Positions 9,800 to 20,410 are shown, counted from the first letter of the stretch. The stretch: DNA of 64,000 nucleotides from Tenrec ecaudatus (GCF_050624435.1 NC_134536.1:130022758-130086757), one strand, 5' to 3'. The notes: generated by a model not told the origin, from the sequence alone. Translations and numbers: made by a program.

Positions 9800-11165
9800 T
9801 AGGCAGGGGCGGGGAACTCCGTGTCTTCTCTGGGTGGTTCCATTGTTGGTTGCTGTTGGGTTGATTTTAGGCATCAGTGTTTACAGGTGAGTTTTTCTTG
9901 GGCCAACTCTTTCCTCAGAATGACTCCTCCAGCCACTTGCTTGGGGCTTACAAGCCTGGCTGCTGAGTGTGGGGCTGAGGCGGTCTCCCCTGCATCTGCC
10001 TTAGAGCGGTAGGCCTTAAGTCTGTCTGAGCTCTACCAAAGTCGAGTCCCTCTAGTGATCTTGCCAAAGGAGAGCTCCCATCTTTGGCCCAGCTGCTGCT
10101 CTGGACCAGGCTGGGAAGCCAGGGGTAGAGGTCTGCCATCGCTCTCTCTCTGGCCCTTCTACCGGCCCACTGTCGGAGGCACTGTAAGCTCTGCTAGTGG
10201 CCTCCAGCCCGATTCAGCGTGTTGCCTCCCCTCCACATGCTTGTAGGTTTCCACTTTCCACTCTGCTAAGCTCTCCACTGTATCCATCTGTTTCCCCCCA
10301 AAATGGTGGTGTTGCTGCTCCTGTTTTTATTCTTTGCCCTTGAGGGGTTTAGATTTCTCCTGTCGTTTCAGGGAGCGCAGAGGTAAATGCAGGTGCTCAG
10401 GGCACCATGTTTAGCTGAAAGACCAAGCTTTTTCTTTGCTAGTCTGCCTTAGCACAAGATTTAATTTGTTGTTTACAGCTGTTGAGTTGACACCCCAGTC
10501 ATGGCAACCGCCATCACAATGGAGCGAAGTGCTGTGACCAGGCCGATAGCACCCCCATCCCCACCCCCAGGATTGCACAATGAGCTGTGTGAGCCGCTGG
10601 GTTGACGCGGGCCGGTGATTGGCAGCCCAGGGCTCCGGCTTCTTTCCTGATCCGTGCTGAAGTGCTGCGGCATCGTGGCCACACACAGACTCCTGACAGG
10701 CAGCTGCAAATCCCCACGTGCTGCAGGAAGACCGGAAGCCTTCCCGCCAGGCGCCGTGCACCGGGCTCACAGTCTGTTCGGCAGCTTGGAGCAATTGCAG
10801 AAATTTAGCTGCAGTAGCAGAGTTGAAGATGACATATGCTTGTTTCGGTTTCTGCCCCCTCTTTACATTAATATCTAATGTATCATTCACTATAAGGGAA
10901 GTGACACCTGAGTAGGATTTCCTCGACGGTGATCTTTCCAGAGCAGATTTCTAGGTGTTCTCGTAAAGAACCCCGTTAGTTAGGTAGCCCAGGGCTTAAC
11001 CATTTGGCCAGCCGGGCTGCTTCTCAGTGAACTTGTGTGACCTTTCTACAGATACGGAAACAGGTCTAGAGAGCGGCAGAGTTGGAACTCTGAGTCTCCT
11101 CTCTGGCCTTCTTTTTGTTATCAGTGGGGTTCTGTCCTCGCTCATGAACTAACTAGCAATGGAAG
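9800..11165. other. Mostly unassigned, weak SINE shards
   Basis: No coding exon could be supported. Around 10480-10520 there is a stretch like the RTE/AfroSINE tail (GTTGAGTTGACACCCCAGTC). Near 10985 the block GTAGCCCAGGGCTTAACCA resembles a decayed AfroSINE head. The overlapping 159-, 78- and 67-residue minus frames near 10411-10890 shadow this GC-rich block. Confidence 0.35.
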
Positions 11166-11174
11166 CCCTTCAGC

Positions 11175-11320
11175 CCCCCAGACTCACTGCCATCGAGTCC
11201 ATTCGACTCACAGCGACCCTGCGTGACAGGGTAGAGCTGCCCTGTGGGTGTAAAGACTATAACTCTACACAGGAGTAGAAAGTCCATCTTTCTCCCTCAG
11301 CCACCCATAGGTCTCCCAAA
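11175..11320 (-). repeat. AfroSINE, antisense, truncated
   Basis: ACTCACTGCCATCGAGTCCA, ACAGCGACCCTGCGTGACAG and the CAGGAGTAGAAAGTCCATC block are the reversed 3' half of an AfroSINE. The tRNA-derived head is missing. Confidence 0.88.
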
Positions 11321-11324
11321 TGCC

Positions 11325-12200
11325 CTGATCATTTAGATGTAGGCTTAAGATCACAATTATGTGCGGGATTTAAAAAAAATGTTTTCCTCCTTGCTATTAT
11401 AGGGAGGCTAGTGTCCCTTGACTATCTTTATCAACTTTAAAATATAGGAAGCTTTGTGTCGTTACCAGTTGAAGATGCTGCTGTTTTAAAGATTTTATAA
11501 CTCACACTTATAAGGTTTCTTTTTTCCTTCATACTTCACAGGTAAAGTTACTTACTTATAACAACAACAAATAAGGTGATTTAGGATAAATTAGTATATT
11601 TGTTAAAATATTTTTTGATGTAGGCAAAGGAAGAAGATATTTAAAAATGTGAACAAGTTCTCTAGGAGAAACACCGGAATGCTCTTTGGACTAATTTTGC
11701 AAACTTCGGCTCTCCTCTCCCAAGGCCCCACCCTCCATCTCACCCCGGGCTGCACACAGGTTCTGTCAGCCTCCTCTCCTCCTGTCTGTGTACTTGATGC
11801 ACGTTGCCCCAGAACACCCCCATGTCCCCATATGTTGGGCTGTTTTCATATATATCATTGTCTTTGGGGTCAGAGACCCTCCTGTCAGGATTTCTGGTGC
11901 TTTCCCTGAGCGACTCCCCATGCTCCTCCGTGGGCCGGCCTCCCTTGGAACTCACATCAGATTGCGGACAGTCTGATTCCCTGTCTCTCCAGTCCCTGCT
12001 CCAGGGACTAGTGGTGGGAGTGGAGTGGGGACAGCCTGCTCGTTTTCTCAAAGTCAGTGGGTTCCCTGTTCCCTTATCTGGAAAGTGAAGAAGGAGAAGA
12101 GACGTCCTCTGAGATTCCTTACATGTCATGACTGTACAGGGGTGCTATTAGCACATCAGGGACACCCTTCGTACCAGCTGACTCAGGAAGACCGCGAAGC
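11325..12200. other. Unassigned stretch
   Basis: No gene or repeat is recognised. The region 11640-12130 has overlapping open frames on both strands (86, 94 and 129 residues), a composition effect of local GC richness. Confidence 0.3.
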
Positions 12201-12205
12201 TTGAA

Positions 12206-12347
12206 TAGAGGAGCCCTGGTGCTATTAGGCTGAGCACTGAACAAGGTTCAAACCCTCCTGATGTAAAAAGGTTGGAGCCCCAAAGAGGCCATTTTACCCT
12301 TTCCTATAGGGTCCCTATGAGTGAGAGTCAGTTCAATGGCAGTGAGT
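12206..12347 (+). repeat. AfroSINE, internally shortened
   Basis: Head GAGGAGCCCTGGTGCTATTAG and tail TATAGGGTCCCTATGAGTGA to CAATGGCAGTGAG are clear. The middle body is shortened. Confidence 0.8.
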
Positions 12348-12463
12348 TTTTGTATTGTTTTTGTGGAAGAGTGAATAGAATCTGATGGAAATTCTCCCAG
12401 GCCCAGGCTAAGCTGTCACAAACACAATCAACAGAGATCTAGGGGCTTAGGGCACTGGGGTTT

Positions 12464-12655
12464 CCCCTCCCTGGTGGCATGGTGTTTACACACTGCACTG
12501 CACCTGGTCAGCAGTGTGAATCCAGCAGCTGCTCGGGAGGAAGATGAGGCAGCCTGTCCCGTACAGATAGTCATCTTTGGAAACTCCTGGGAGCTGCTCT
12601 GCCCTGCCCTGCCCTACAGGATACCTTCATTATGAACCTGAATCGACGCATGGCT
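12464..12655 (+). repeat. AfroSINE
   Basis: CTCCCTGGTGGCATGGTG, GGTCAGCAGTGTGAATCCAG, GGAAGATGAGGCAGCCTG and a GCCCTGCCCTGCCCTACAGG tail appear in AfroSINE order. Confidence 0.8.
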
Positions 12656-12862
12656 CTGCTTTTGACTTTCTCTCTAACATTAAACAATGATTTCTCACTG
12701 TTATGCCCTGGGAATCTATTGCTTTCTATTCTTTGTTGTCAAACATATGATATGTGAGACAGAAATGTTGAGTGTACATTTTAAAGACTAGTCACAGACA
12801 GGCCTTTGGAGTGTGAAAGTTCTGTGATCCTTCCCGGCCCCGCCCCCAGGTAGCGCTGTCCT

Positions 12863-13058
12863 GTGCTGTTGCTAGGTGCCACCGCGTTCACCCTCGTTCA
12901 TAGTGACCCCACGGAACAGAGTCGAGCCGCCCCCGTGGGATTTCCTCAGCGGCCCTCACTATGGGAGCCCAGCTGTCTTCCGTGGAGCCTCTGGGTGGGC
13001 TTGAACCTCTGGCCTCAGTTAACAGTGGAACACTTAGCGGTGGCATCCTCAGGGCCAT
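12863..13058 (-). repeat. AfroSINE or RTE tail element, antisense
   Basis: GCTGTTGCTAGGTGCCACCG and CATAGTGACCCCACGGAACA match the tail common to AfroSINE and the RTE LINE. GGGCTTGAACCTCTGGCCTC and GTGGAACACTTAGCGGTGG then fit a reversed SINE head. Confidence 0.65.
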
Positions 13059-13299
13059 TCACGCTTCTGGCCACCGCCACAGAAGTTAGGATTTTATGTC
13101 TTTTCCTCCTGCTTTACATTCGAAACTTTATCGTATTTCAAGTTCTGAACGCCACACAAGGCCTTACATCTGTTTACGTCTATAGTTTCCTGTTTCCCAC
13201 AAGGGAAAGGCCCAAACCCAAACCCACTGTCAGTAGGTTGATTCAGAGACACTACCTCACTGCCATCAAGTAGATTCTGACTCAGAGCAAGCTGAGGCA

Positions 13300-13440
13300 G
13301 GATTCTGAAGGTTGTTTTTTTTAAACAAATATATCTATTAAAAAACTAAATATATATACATATATAGGTTTATACAGGAGGAAGGAATAAAAAGTCCACA
13401 CAGCAGTACAGAGGGCTCAGTTCAACTCACTTTCGTGTAA
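13300..13440 (-). repeat. LTR-like repeat, first part before the SPIN insertion
   Basis: An AT-rich stretch followed by GAAGGAATAAAAAGTCCACA and the TTCAACTCAC block appears to continue after the SPIN element at 15232-15735. I take it as one side of an old LTR-like repeat that SPIN split. Family and orientation are uncertain. Confidence 0.4.
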
Positions 13441-15231
13441 CAGTGGTTCTCAACCTTCCTAATGCCGTCACCCTTTCATACAGTTCCTCATGTGGTGGTG
13501 ATCCCCCCCAACCATAACATTATTTTCGTTGCTACTTCATCACTATCATTTTGCTGCTGTTATGAATCGTCATGTAAATATATCTAATATGCAGGATGTA
13601 TTTTCATTGTTACAAATTGAACATCATGAAAGCATAGTGATCAATCACAAAAACAATATGCAATAGTGTGAAATATTTCTTTTTTGTGTGAGTGTGAGTG
13701 AGTGAGAGTGAGTGAGAGAGTGAGTGAGAGAGTAAGAGGGTGAGTGAGAGTGAGTGAATAAGAGAGTGAGAGAGTGACAGTGAGTGAGTGAGAGAGTGAG
13801 TGAGTGAGAGGGTGAGTGAGAGTGAGTGAGAGAGTGAGTGAGAGAGTAAGAGGGTGAGTGAGAGTGAGTGAATAAGAGAGTGAGAGAGTGACAGTGAGTG
13901 AGAGAGTGAGTGAGAGGGTGAGTGAGTGAGAGGGTGAGTGAGAGTGAGTGAGAGAGTAAGAGGGTGAGTGAGAGTGAGTGAATAAGAGAGTGAGAGAGTG
14001 ACAGTGAGTGAGTGAGTGAGTGAGAGGGTGAGTGAGAGTGAGTGAATAAGTGAGAGTGACAGTGAGAGAGTGAGTGAGTGAGTGAGTGAGAGAGAGAGTA
14101 AGGGTGAGTGAGAGTGAGTGAGTAAGAGAGTGAGAGAGTGACAGTGAGTGAGAGAGTGAGTGAGAGGGTGAGAGGGTGAGTGAGAGTGAGTGAGAGAGTG
14201 AGTGAGAGAGTAAGAGGGTGAGTGAGAGTGAGTGAATAAGAGAGTGAGAGAGTGACAGTGAGTGAGTGAGTGAGTGAGAGGGTGAGTGAGAGTGAGTGAA
14301 TAAGTGAGAGTGACAGTGAGAGAGTGAGTGAGTGAGTGAGTGAGAGAGAGAGTAAGGGTGAGTGAGAGTGAGTGAGTAAGAGAGTGAGAGAGTGACAGTG
14401 AGTGAGAGAGTGAGTGAGAGGGTGAGAGGGTGAGTGAGAGTGAGTGAGAGAGTGAGTGAGAGAGTAAGAGGGTGAGTGAGAGTGAGTGAATAAGAGAGTG
14501 AGAGAGTGACAGTGAGTGAGAGAGTGAGTGAGAGGGTGAGTGAGTGAGAGGGTGAGTGAGAGTGAGTGAGAGAGTAAGAGGGTGAGTGAGAGTGAGTGAA
14601 TAAGAGAGTGAGAGAGTGACAGTGAGTGAGTGAGAGAGTGAGTGAGTGAGAGGGTGAGTGAGAGTGAGTGAATAAGTGAGAGTGACAGTGAGAGAGTGAG
14701 TGAGTGAGTGAGAGAGAGAGTAAGGGTGAGTGAGAGTGAGTGAGTAAGAGAGTGAGAGAGTGACAGTGAGTGAGAGAGTGAGTGAGAGGGTGAGTGAGTG
14801 AGTGAGTGAGAGAGTGAGTGAGAGTGACAGTGAGAGAGTGAATGAGTGAGAGAGTGACAATGAGTGAGTGAGAGAGTGAGTGAGTGAGAGGGTGAGTGAG
14901 AGTGAGTGAATGAGAGTGAGTGAGTGAGAGTGAGTGAGAGTGAGTGGGTGAGAGTGAGTAAGTAAGAGTGAGTCAAAATATTTATTTCTAATTACAAGTA
15001 CTAAATGAAATTTTGTCCTGAAGCATGATGTGGCATGGATAACAGACTTCACACTGAGTACTTGTATGTGGGTGTATCTGCATGTGGGTGGACCACCTGG
15101 ACACGGATAGAGGAGCGGTGTCTCTGTTCTTAAGACCTGCGGAAATGTGTTTTCCAATGGTCTTAGGCGACTCCAATGAAAGGGTCATTCAACTCCCAAA
15201 GGGGTCTTGACCCACAGGTTGAGAACCACTG
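13441..15231 (+). mobile_element. SPIN-type hAT transposon carrying an internal minisatellite
   Basis: The left end starts CAGTGGTTCTCAACCTTCCT and the right end finishes with GGTTGAGAACCACTG, the SPIN terminal inverted repeats. The left arm (GTTACAAATTGAACATCATG, AGCATAGTGATCAATCAC) and right arm (GATAACAGACTTCACACTG, GGATAGAGGAGCGGTGTC) match SPIN non-autonomous elements as I remember them. The block gtgtaacag is found at 13435-13443 and again at 15232-15240, spanning the hAT-size target duplication and part of the terminus. Between the arms, about 13688-14975, lies a 1.29 kb GAGT-type tandem array that is not part of the ordinary family. No transposase is encoded. Confidence 0.9.
13688..14975. 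repeat. GAGT-type minisatellite with higher-order units
   Basis: The array is built from gagt, gagagt and gggtgagt steps, punctuated by taagagggtg, gaataag and gtgacag marks. Higher-order copying is visible. The block starting agtgaataagtgagagtgac at 14041 recurs at 14295 (254 bp apart) with near identity over about 220 bp, and again near 14667. A shorter unit starting taagaggg recurs at 13733 and 13847 (114 bp). Cytosine on the plus strand occurs almost only in gacag. The long minus-strand frames of 515 and 443 residues, made of Thr, His, Ser and Leu, are translation artefacts. Confidence 0.95.
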
Positions 15232-15735
15232 GTGTAACAGTTAATATACTGGAAATCCATCAACTCACATAGGCTGCCAGGTCCAAGGTCAAGGAAGCAG
15301 ACAGTGGAGTTCTTCCTCAGAAAAGGCAGGTGGAGTCTGCCCACAGGCAGCAGACAGCAGGGTGGGTCAGCAACAGCCAGTAACTGGGAGCTTAGGAAAG
15401 CCGGCCCGGATGGGATATGGAACTCAAGCACTGCAAGGCAGCAGGATCCATGAGCCACAGTTCAAGGGATATACCCACCAGTAGCCAGCAGCGTGGTGAA
15501 GCAGGTCTTAAAGGAACCTCAAGCTCCAGCAACACAATCCATGTGTTGGGTTGGTCCACAGGTGGAGTAGCACACAGGTTGAGGCAGAGAACTAGCTAAA
15601 GCGGCAGCATGCTGGTCTGATGACCAGGGAGCAAGAGACACACGGGCGGGCCTTGAAGAGCCATTTATCTGTCTGCCTTCCAATCAAACTGCAACTTGAT
15701 GAATCCCACATGTTCCTATAGGCCAGGTTGGCACA
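15232..15735 (-). repeat. LTR-like repeat, second part after the SPIN insertion
   Basis: This continues the element interrupted by SPIN, with blocks such as CCATCAACTCACATAGGCTG and GGCACAATAAACCCATC. It resembles the sequence style of 22395-22915 but is not clearly the same family. I treat it as an old solitary LTR-like fossil of uncertain class. Confidence 0.4.
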
Positions 15736-16004
15736 ATAAACCCATCACAAGTACTTTTAAACCAAATGCTTTTCCAAGCCTGTGAAGGGATCGTACTGCA
15801 GGTTCTGATTTATCGCAGGCGGACAGGAATAAGAGAAGCATAGCTTGCTAGGACTGAAAGAGCAAGTGCCGGTGCAAGCCCTTAATTGAACTGGAGAAGG
15901 AGGGTTGGAGAAGCCCTTCCCTGTGTGGAGTGGGAACGTGAACCCTGAGGGGTGGTGACTCGCTCAAGCTTTGTATTTACAGCTCTTCTAGTCTCAGTTC
16001 TTCT

Positions 16005-16437
16005 TTTTTTTTAAAAAAAATAATTTTATTGGAGGCTCGTACAGCTCTTATCACAATTGATCCATCCACCCATTGTGTCAAGCACATTTGTACATATGTT
16101 GCCATCATCATTCTCAAAATCTTTTCTTTCTATTTGAGCCTTTGGTATCAGCTCATTTCCCCCTCCCACACTCTCCCTCCCTCATGAACCCTTGATCATT
16201 TATAATTTTATTTTTCATGTCTTACACTGACCAGTGTCTCCCTTCACCCTCTCTTCTGTTGTCTGTCCCCCTGGAAGGGGTTATATGTAGATCACTGTGA
16301 TCAGTTCCCCTTTTCTCCCCCCCCCCCCCCCACCTTCCCCTTACTCTCCTGGAATCTGTCCTGGATTCCCTGTGTTTCCAGCTCTTATCTGAACCAGTGT
16401 ACATACTCTGGTCTAGCCAAATTTGAAGGTATTAAAT
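16005..16437 (-). repeat. Family A retroposon, antisense
   Basis: It runs from an A/T-rich 3' end (TTTTATTGGAGGCTCGTAC) through TGAACCCTTGATCATTTATA and a poly(C) run at about 16318-16332 to CATACTCTGGTCTAGCC. The sense 5' end is truncated near 16437. Confidence 0.92.
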
Positions 16438-16479
16438 CTTTATGAGAGCAGACACCTTACCTCTTCTTTCTCCTGAAGT

Positions 16480-16552
16480 GCAGCTGGTGGGTTTGAACCG
16501 CTGACCTTGTGACTAGCAGCCCAGTGATTACTGGACAGCGTAATTTATTGAG
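16480..16552 (-). repeat. AfroSINE head fragment, antisense
   Basis: GCAGCTGGTGGGTTTGAACC, the GCTGACCTTGTGACTAGCAG block and GCCCAGTGATTACTGGAC are the reversed SINE head. Confidence 0.6.
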
Positions 16553-16574
16553 CTGCCATCAGCTCTCTGAACAT

Positions 16575-16715
16575 TTAGTACATCCTCACCTCCCAAGAAC
16601 CTTGAGAGGCAAGGAAACAGGCACCGAGCATTTACGTATCTATTAATTTGGCCCTGCTGAGATTCTAACCCAGCCAATCTGGCTCCCTACCCAAGCTCCA
16701 AGCCACTGTAGCTTA
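16575..16715 (-). repeat. MIR, antisense
   Basis: GAGAGGCAAGGAAACAGGCA followed by a decayed core and GATTCTAACCCAGCCAATCT is a reversed MIR. Confidence 0.6.
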
Positions 16716-16774
16716 TTAGACTCTGCACTTCCCCCTTCATTCACTATGGTATATATATATATATAATAGTATAT

Positions 16775-17160
16775 TCTTTTTTTTTTTTTTGCATGATGCC
16801 TTATACCTGGTTCCTTTGGCACCTCGTGATCGCACCGGCTGGTGTGCTTCTTCCATGTGGGCTTTATTGCTTCTGAGCTAGATGGCCGCTTGTTCACCTT
16901 CAAGCCTTTAAGACCCCAGACGCTATCCCTTTCGATAGCTGGGCACCATCAGATTTCTTCGCCACATTTGCTTATGCACCCGTTTGTCTTTGGCGATCGT
17001 ATCATGGAGGTGTGCAGCCAATGATATGATTTTTTGTTCTTTGATGCCTGATAACTGATCCCTTCAGGACCACGCGATCACACAGGCTGGTGTGTTCTTC
17101 CATGTAGGCTTTGTTGCTTCTGAGCTAGATGGCCGCTTGTTTATCTTCAAGCCATGTTGT
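16775..17160 (-). repeat. Poly(A)-tailed dimer of the family A 5' module
   Basis: In sense orientation two copies of a module containing GCGGCCATCTAGCTCAGAAG and CACACCAGCCTGTGTGATC are joined head to tail (plus-strand footprints about 16790-16910 and 17034-17155). A poly(A) tract follows directly (T run at about 16778-16791). The rest of family A is missing. In the 803 bp copy at 33232-34034 the same module occurs once, at the 5' end. Confidence 0.75.
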
Positions 17161-17354
17161 TTCTACTAGAAGCATTTATTTGTAAATCTGTACAGACTTT
17201 TAGGTCTTGACCCACTATTGCTAACTTGGCTTGGCATGAATTTATGTAGCCACTTAAAACTGTTTTATATTGTTAACATAGTCTGTTTTGGGGTCCATCT
17301 AAAATATTAGTTTTTCTAAATATTAGTTTTTTAATATTTTTGTCTGTTCTTTTT

Positions 17355-17655
17355 ATTTTTAAATCATTTTACTGGGGGTTCATACAGTTATTTTCAAAAT
17401 ACATACATACCTCTATTGTGTCAAGCACATTTGTACATTTGTTGTCATTCTTTTCAAAACATTTTCTTTCTACTTGGGCCCTTGGAATTGGCTCCTCATT
17501 TTTTCCTTCCCTCCCTCACGAATCCCTTGATAATTTATAAATGAAATTGATCACAATGATCTACCTATAACCCCCTTCCTGAGCGACATACAACAGAAAA
17601 GTGGATGAAAGGAGACATGGGTCAGCGTAAGGCATGACAAAATAATAGTTTTTTA
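17355..17655 (-). repeat. Family A retroposon with 5' inversion
   Basis: Positions 17355-17545 read as an antisense family A 3' part, ATCATTTTACTGGGGGTTCA to AATCCCTTGATAATTTATAA. Positions 17546-17650 are the next part of the same element in opposite orientation. CATACAACAGAAAAGTGGAT and GACAAAATAATAG there are reverse complements of the expected CACTTTTCTGTTGT and ATTATTTTGTC blocks. This is the classic twin-priming signature. Confidence 0.88.
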
Positions 17656-17839
17656 AATGGAGATTTGCATGAAAACCAACACTATTACATATGTTTATAC
17701 TCTAGTGAATACTGATATTTACACTAGAGTTAACTTTTTTTAAGGAAGAGCTGTGATGGAAGGAGATGCTTTATAGCACTTTTTATTTAAACTATTTTAA
17801 ATGTTGGTTTAATGTTTGGGTGAATATTTACATCTGCTC

Positions 17840-18260
17840 TCTAAGAGCGGATGTCTTAGTTGAATAGAGATACTATGACAAAAACAACAGCCAGACAGAC
17901 TCAATGGCAGTGAGGTTTTTTGGAGTGAAATAAGTGGACAGCTTTAAAGAGTAGGAATTTATTTTCTCACAGCTCAGGAGGCTGGAAGTTTGACTTCAGG
18001 GTATAGCTGTAGGAGGTATGCCTTTCTCGTTAGCAGCCTCTGGAGTTAATTGGTGTTCTTGAATTGTCTTTCCCCCAAAATGTTTTAATTTGGTTGAGCC
18101 ATGATTCTCCATTTTGTGTAATTATCCCCACTTTTGTGATCTGACGTAATTGTCCTCTCTTTCCTTACCTTGTGTGCAGCTCTTAGTCCATTCGCTCTTT
18201 TTGGGTGGCTGGGAAGTGATTGGAGATTTAGGACCCACCCTACTCTGGTATGACCCCGTT
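17840..18260 (+). repeat. Old LTR-like repeat pieces
   Basis: GATGTCTTAGTTGAATAGAG, GGAATTTATTTTCTCACAGC and GGAGGCTGGAAGTTTGAC form an old mammalian LTR-like start. From about 18070 CCCCCAAAATGTTTTAATTT and TGATCTGACGTAATTGTCCT resemble the left part of the LTR at 19575-20118. It is an ancient, heavily worn fossil. Confidence 0.45.
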
Positions 18261-18264
18261 GACA

Positions 18265-18630
18265 TAACAAATCCTATTTCCTAACAGAATCGCAGACTCG
18301 GGTACCTACCGGGGCCAAGACGTTGATAACGTAATTTTGTGGGGACACAATTGCTTATGTAGCAGGTGATAGCTTGTTGAAAACAGCTGTTGAGAGCTAC
18401 TTAGTGAGGGCATTGATGTTTCCCTTTCCGTGTCTTCCCTGAAGATACCTAGCTGCAGTGAGAAGTCTTTCTGTTGAATCGGCCCGTAAGCTCGTGTTGC
18501 TCTCTGCAAACCACAGTGGACCAAGGGCATACACCTTCACTTCAGCGCCGCTTGAGTTCCTTGCCACTGGTGTACAGTTACTGGAATGGCACAATTTACA
18601 GCAATTACCATGCGCCTCGACGCTGCTGCT
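18265..18630. other. Unassigned stretch
   Basis: I see no gene or recognisable repeat. Overlapping 60-80 residue frames occur on both strands. Confidence 0.3.
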
Positions 18631-18635
18631 GCCTT

Positions 18636-18805
18636 GCTGTGTGAGCCTGGGCCACTCATTTAATAACCAGTTTGAGCCTCCATCCCCTCATCTGTAAAAC
18701 GCCACCAACACCGACCTCATTGTGAGAATTAACGGAGCAAACATATGTGAGAACACCTCCGCCAGCGTGGCATCTAGTAGGAGCATAATAAGTGTTCACA
18801 AGTGT
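18636..18805 (+). repeat. MIR, sense
   Basis: The MIR core is clear: GCTGTGTGAGCCTGGGCCAC, the GCCTCCATCCCCTCATCTGT block, GAGAATTAACGGAGCAAAC, then GTAGGAGCATAATAAGTGTT at the 3' side. Confidence 0.85.
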
Positions 18806-18809
18806 CCCG

Positions 18810-19425
18810 CCCCATTGTCGTCCCTGCTCTCGGCTGACAAAGGGGTGTGTAGTGTTTATAAAAAGTGCCTCCAATGACAGAAGTAATGTTTTTGAAATGG
18901 CTTGAACGTGCGCTGGCAGACTGAACGCTAGCAATCATGATGCATTATCTGTTGGGCGTAGAAAAAGCAGGATTAGTGTGTGGGATTAAGCGGCACGGTG
19001 AAAGAGCAACCGGGGCGTGTGCTATGTGGAAAGCGATTTCTGTCGAGGACACCGCAGCTCTAGCAAGGAAATGGAATTTGGTATTGATTTTGCTCGTCTT
19101 TATCTCGGACGATGGCGGCGAATACAAGTTCGTCGTGTGCCATTGCCTTCAGCTCTCTGGGGCGTTGGGTGAGAAGGAATCCACAGTTCTTTAGTCTTCC
19201 TGAGGCTTTCAATTAAGTCCATGAGGTTTCTGAATTAAAACAGCGGTTATATAGTAAACATTTTAAGATTTTTTTGACTTTTACCCGAATGATCTGGCTC
19301 TTTCATCCCAGCCTGCCTCTGACTATGTGAACCTCAGCACCTCTTCTCACCTGCGTGGCGATCTGCAGTCGTTGCTCTTCCTGCTACCAAGGGTGAGACA
19401 TACAGGTACTGCTCTGGTCAGTTTA
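18810..19425. other. Unassigned stretch
   Basis: No repeat could be named. The 85-residue plus frame at 18937-19194 (MMHYLLGVEKAGLVCG...) is matched by an opposing 60-residue minus frame, and no domain is recognisable. Confidence 0.3.
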
Positions 19426-19429
19426 CAGT

Positions 19430-19570
19430 AGGCTTACAAGCACGTTATCTTCTTTGCTCTTCATAGCGCCCTTGGAGGGAGGCAGATAAGGCAATAGAGG
19501 CCGCAAGCCTCTAGTGAGTTGCTCAAAGTCACCTGCTAATAAGTGGGTAGCATGGAACGCTAGCTGACAG
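19430..19570 (-). repeat. MIR, antisense
   Basis: GAGTTGCTCAAAGTCACCTG and TAATAAGTGGGTAGCATGGA are the reversed MIR core (family form: cttgcccaaggtcacacagc, agtaagtggcagagc). Confidence 0.65.
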
Positions 19571-19574
19571 GTGT

Positions 19575-20118
19575 GTCCCCCCAAAAATGCTCCACTTTGG
19601 CTCAGGCCATGGTCCTCATACTGCAATTGTCTTCCCTTTTGTAATCTGATGTGATTTTTCTATGTATTATAAATCCCAACCTCTGTGACATTAGTGAAGC
19701 AGGCTCAGAGGCAGGTAGATTATGTAATCCACAGGATTTAATTGTATTTTGACTCCATCTCTTTTGAGCTGTAAAAGAGATTAAACAAGGAAGCAGAGAT
19801 TCGAGGGATCTACTACTGCCAAGAAAGAAGAGCAGTGATGGGCACATGTCCTTTGGACTTAGGGTCCCTGTGCTGAGACCCTCCTAGTCCCAGGGGAAGG
19901 TTGACATCAGGACACACGGGATCGCCAAGGGATGCTGGGTCAGCAAACGTGGAAAGATGGCAAGGGCCTCACCCAGAGCTTGGAGAGAAAACTTTCCTTT
20001 AGAGCTGGTACCCAGATTTGCAAGTCTATCTTCCCAAATTGTGAGAAAACAAATTTCTCTTTGTTAAGCCATCTACTGGTGGTATTTCTGTCGCAGCAGC
20101 ACCAGATAAATAAAATGT
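19575..20118 (+). repeat. Solitary MaLR-type (MLT1-like) LTR fossil
   Basis: Start CCCCAAAAATGCTCCACTTT, middle GTCCCTGTGCTGAGACCC, and end GTGAGAAAACAAATTTCTCT with GGTATTTCTGTCGCAGCAGC have the order of a MaLR-class LTR of a form common in afrotherians. It stands alone, with no internal region beside it, and looks old and broken. Confidence 0.6.
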
Positions 20119-20410
20119 AAGCCCAAGTGTTCAGGTTCTAACTCTACTTGAACCAAAAATAAAACCCAGCCATTGAAAACCCGGGGTGGGGGGTGGGGGA
20201 GGACACAATTCCAATCTGGCTCACGTGGTCACCAGGAGTTGCACTGGACTGGGCAGTAACTGATGTCCTCCACGCAGAACTAATGGGGGGCCAGCCTTTG
20301 AAGAGGGGCCACAGTTAATTAGTTCAGATAAGTTGGATGCAGAGGAGCTGAAATTAGCTTTTAATTTCAGGGGTTCTAATGATGAAAGTCATGTCTTTTG
20401 GAAACAGGGA

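Noticed and set aside
13610-15157. Open frames of 515 and 443 residues on the minus strand made of Thr, Ser, His and Leu repeats
   Set aside because: They are the translation of the GAGT minisatellite inside a SPIN transposon. The array stays open in more than one phase and has no non-repeat domain.
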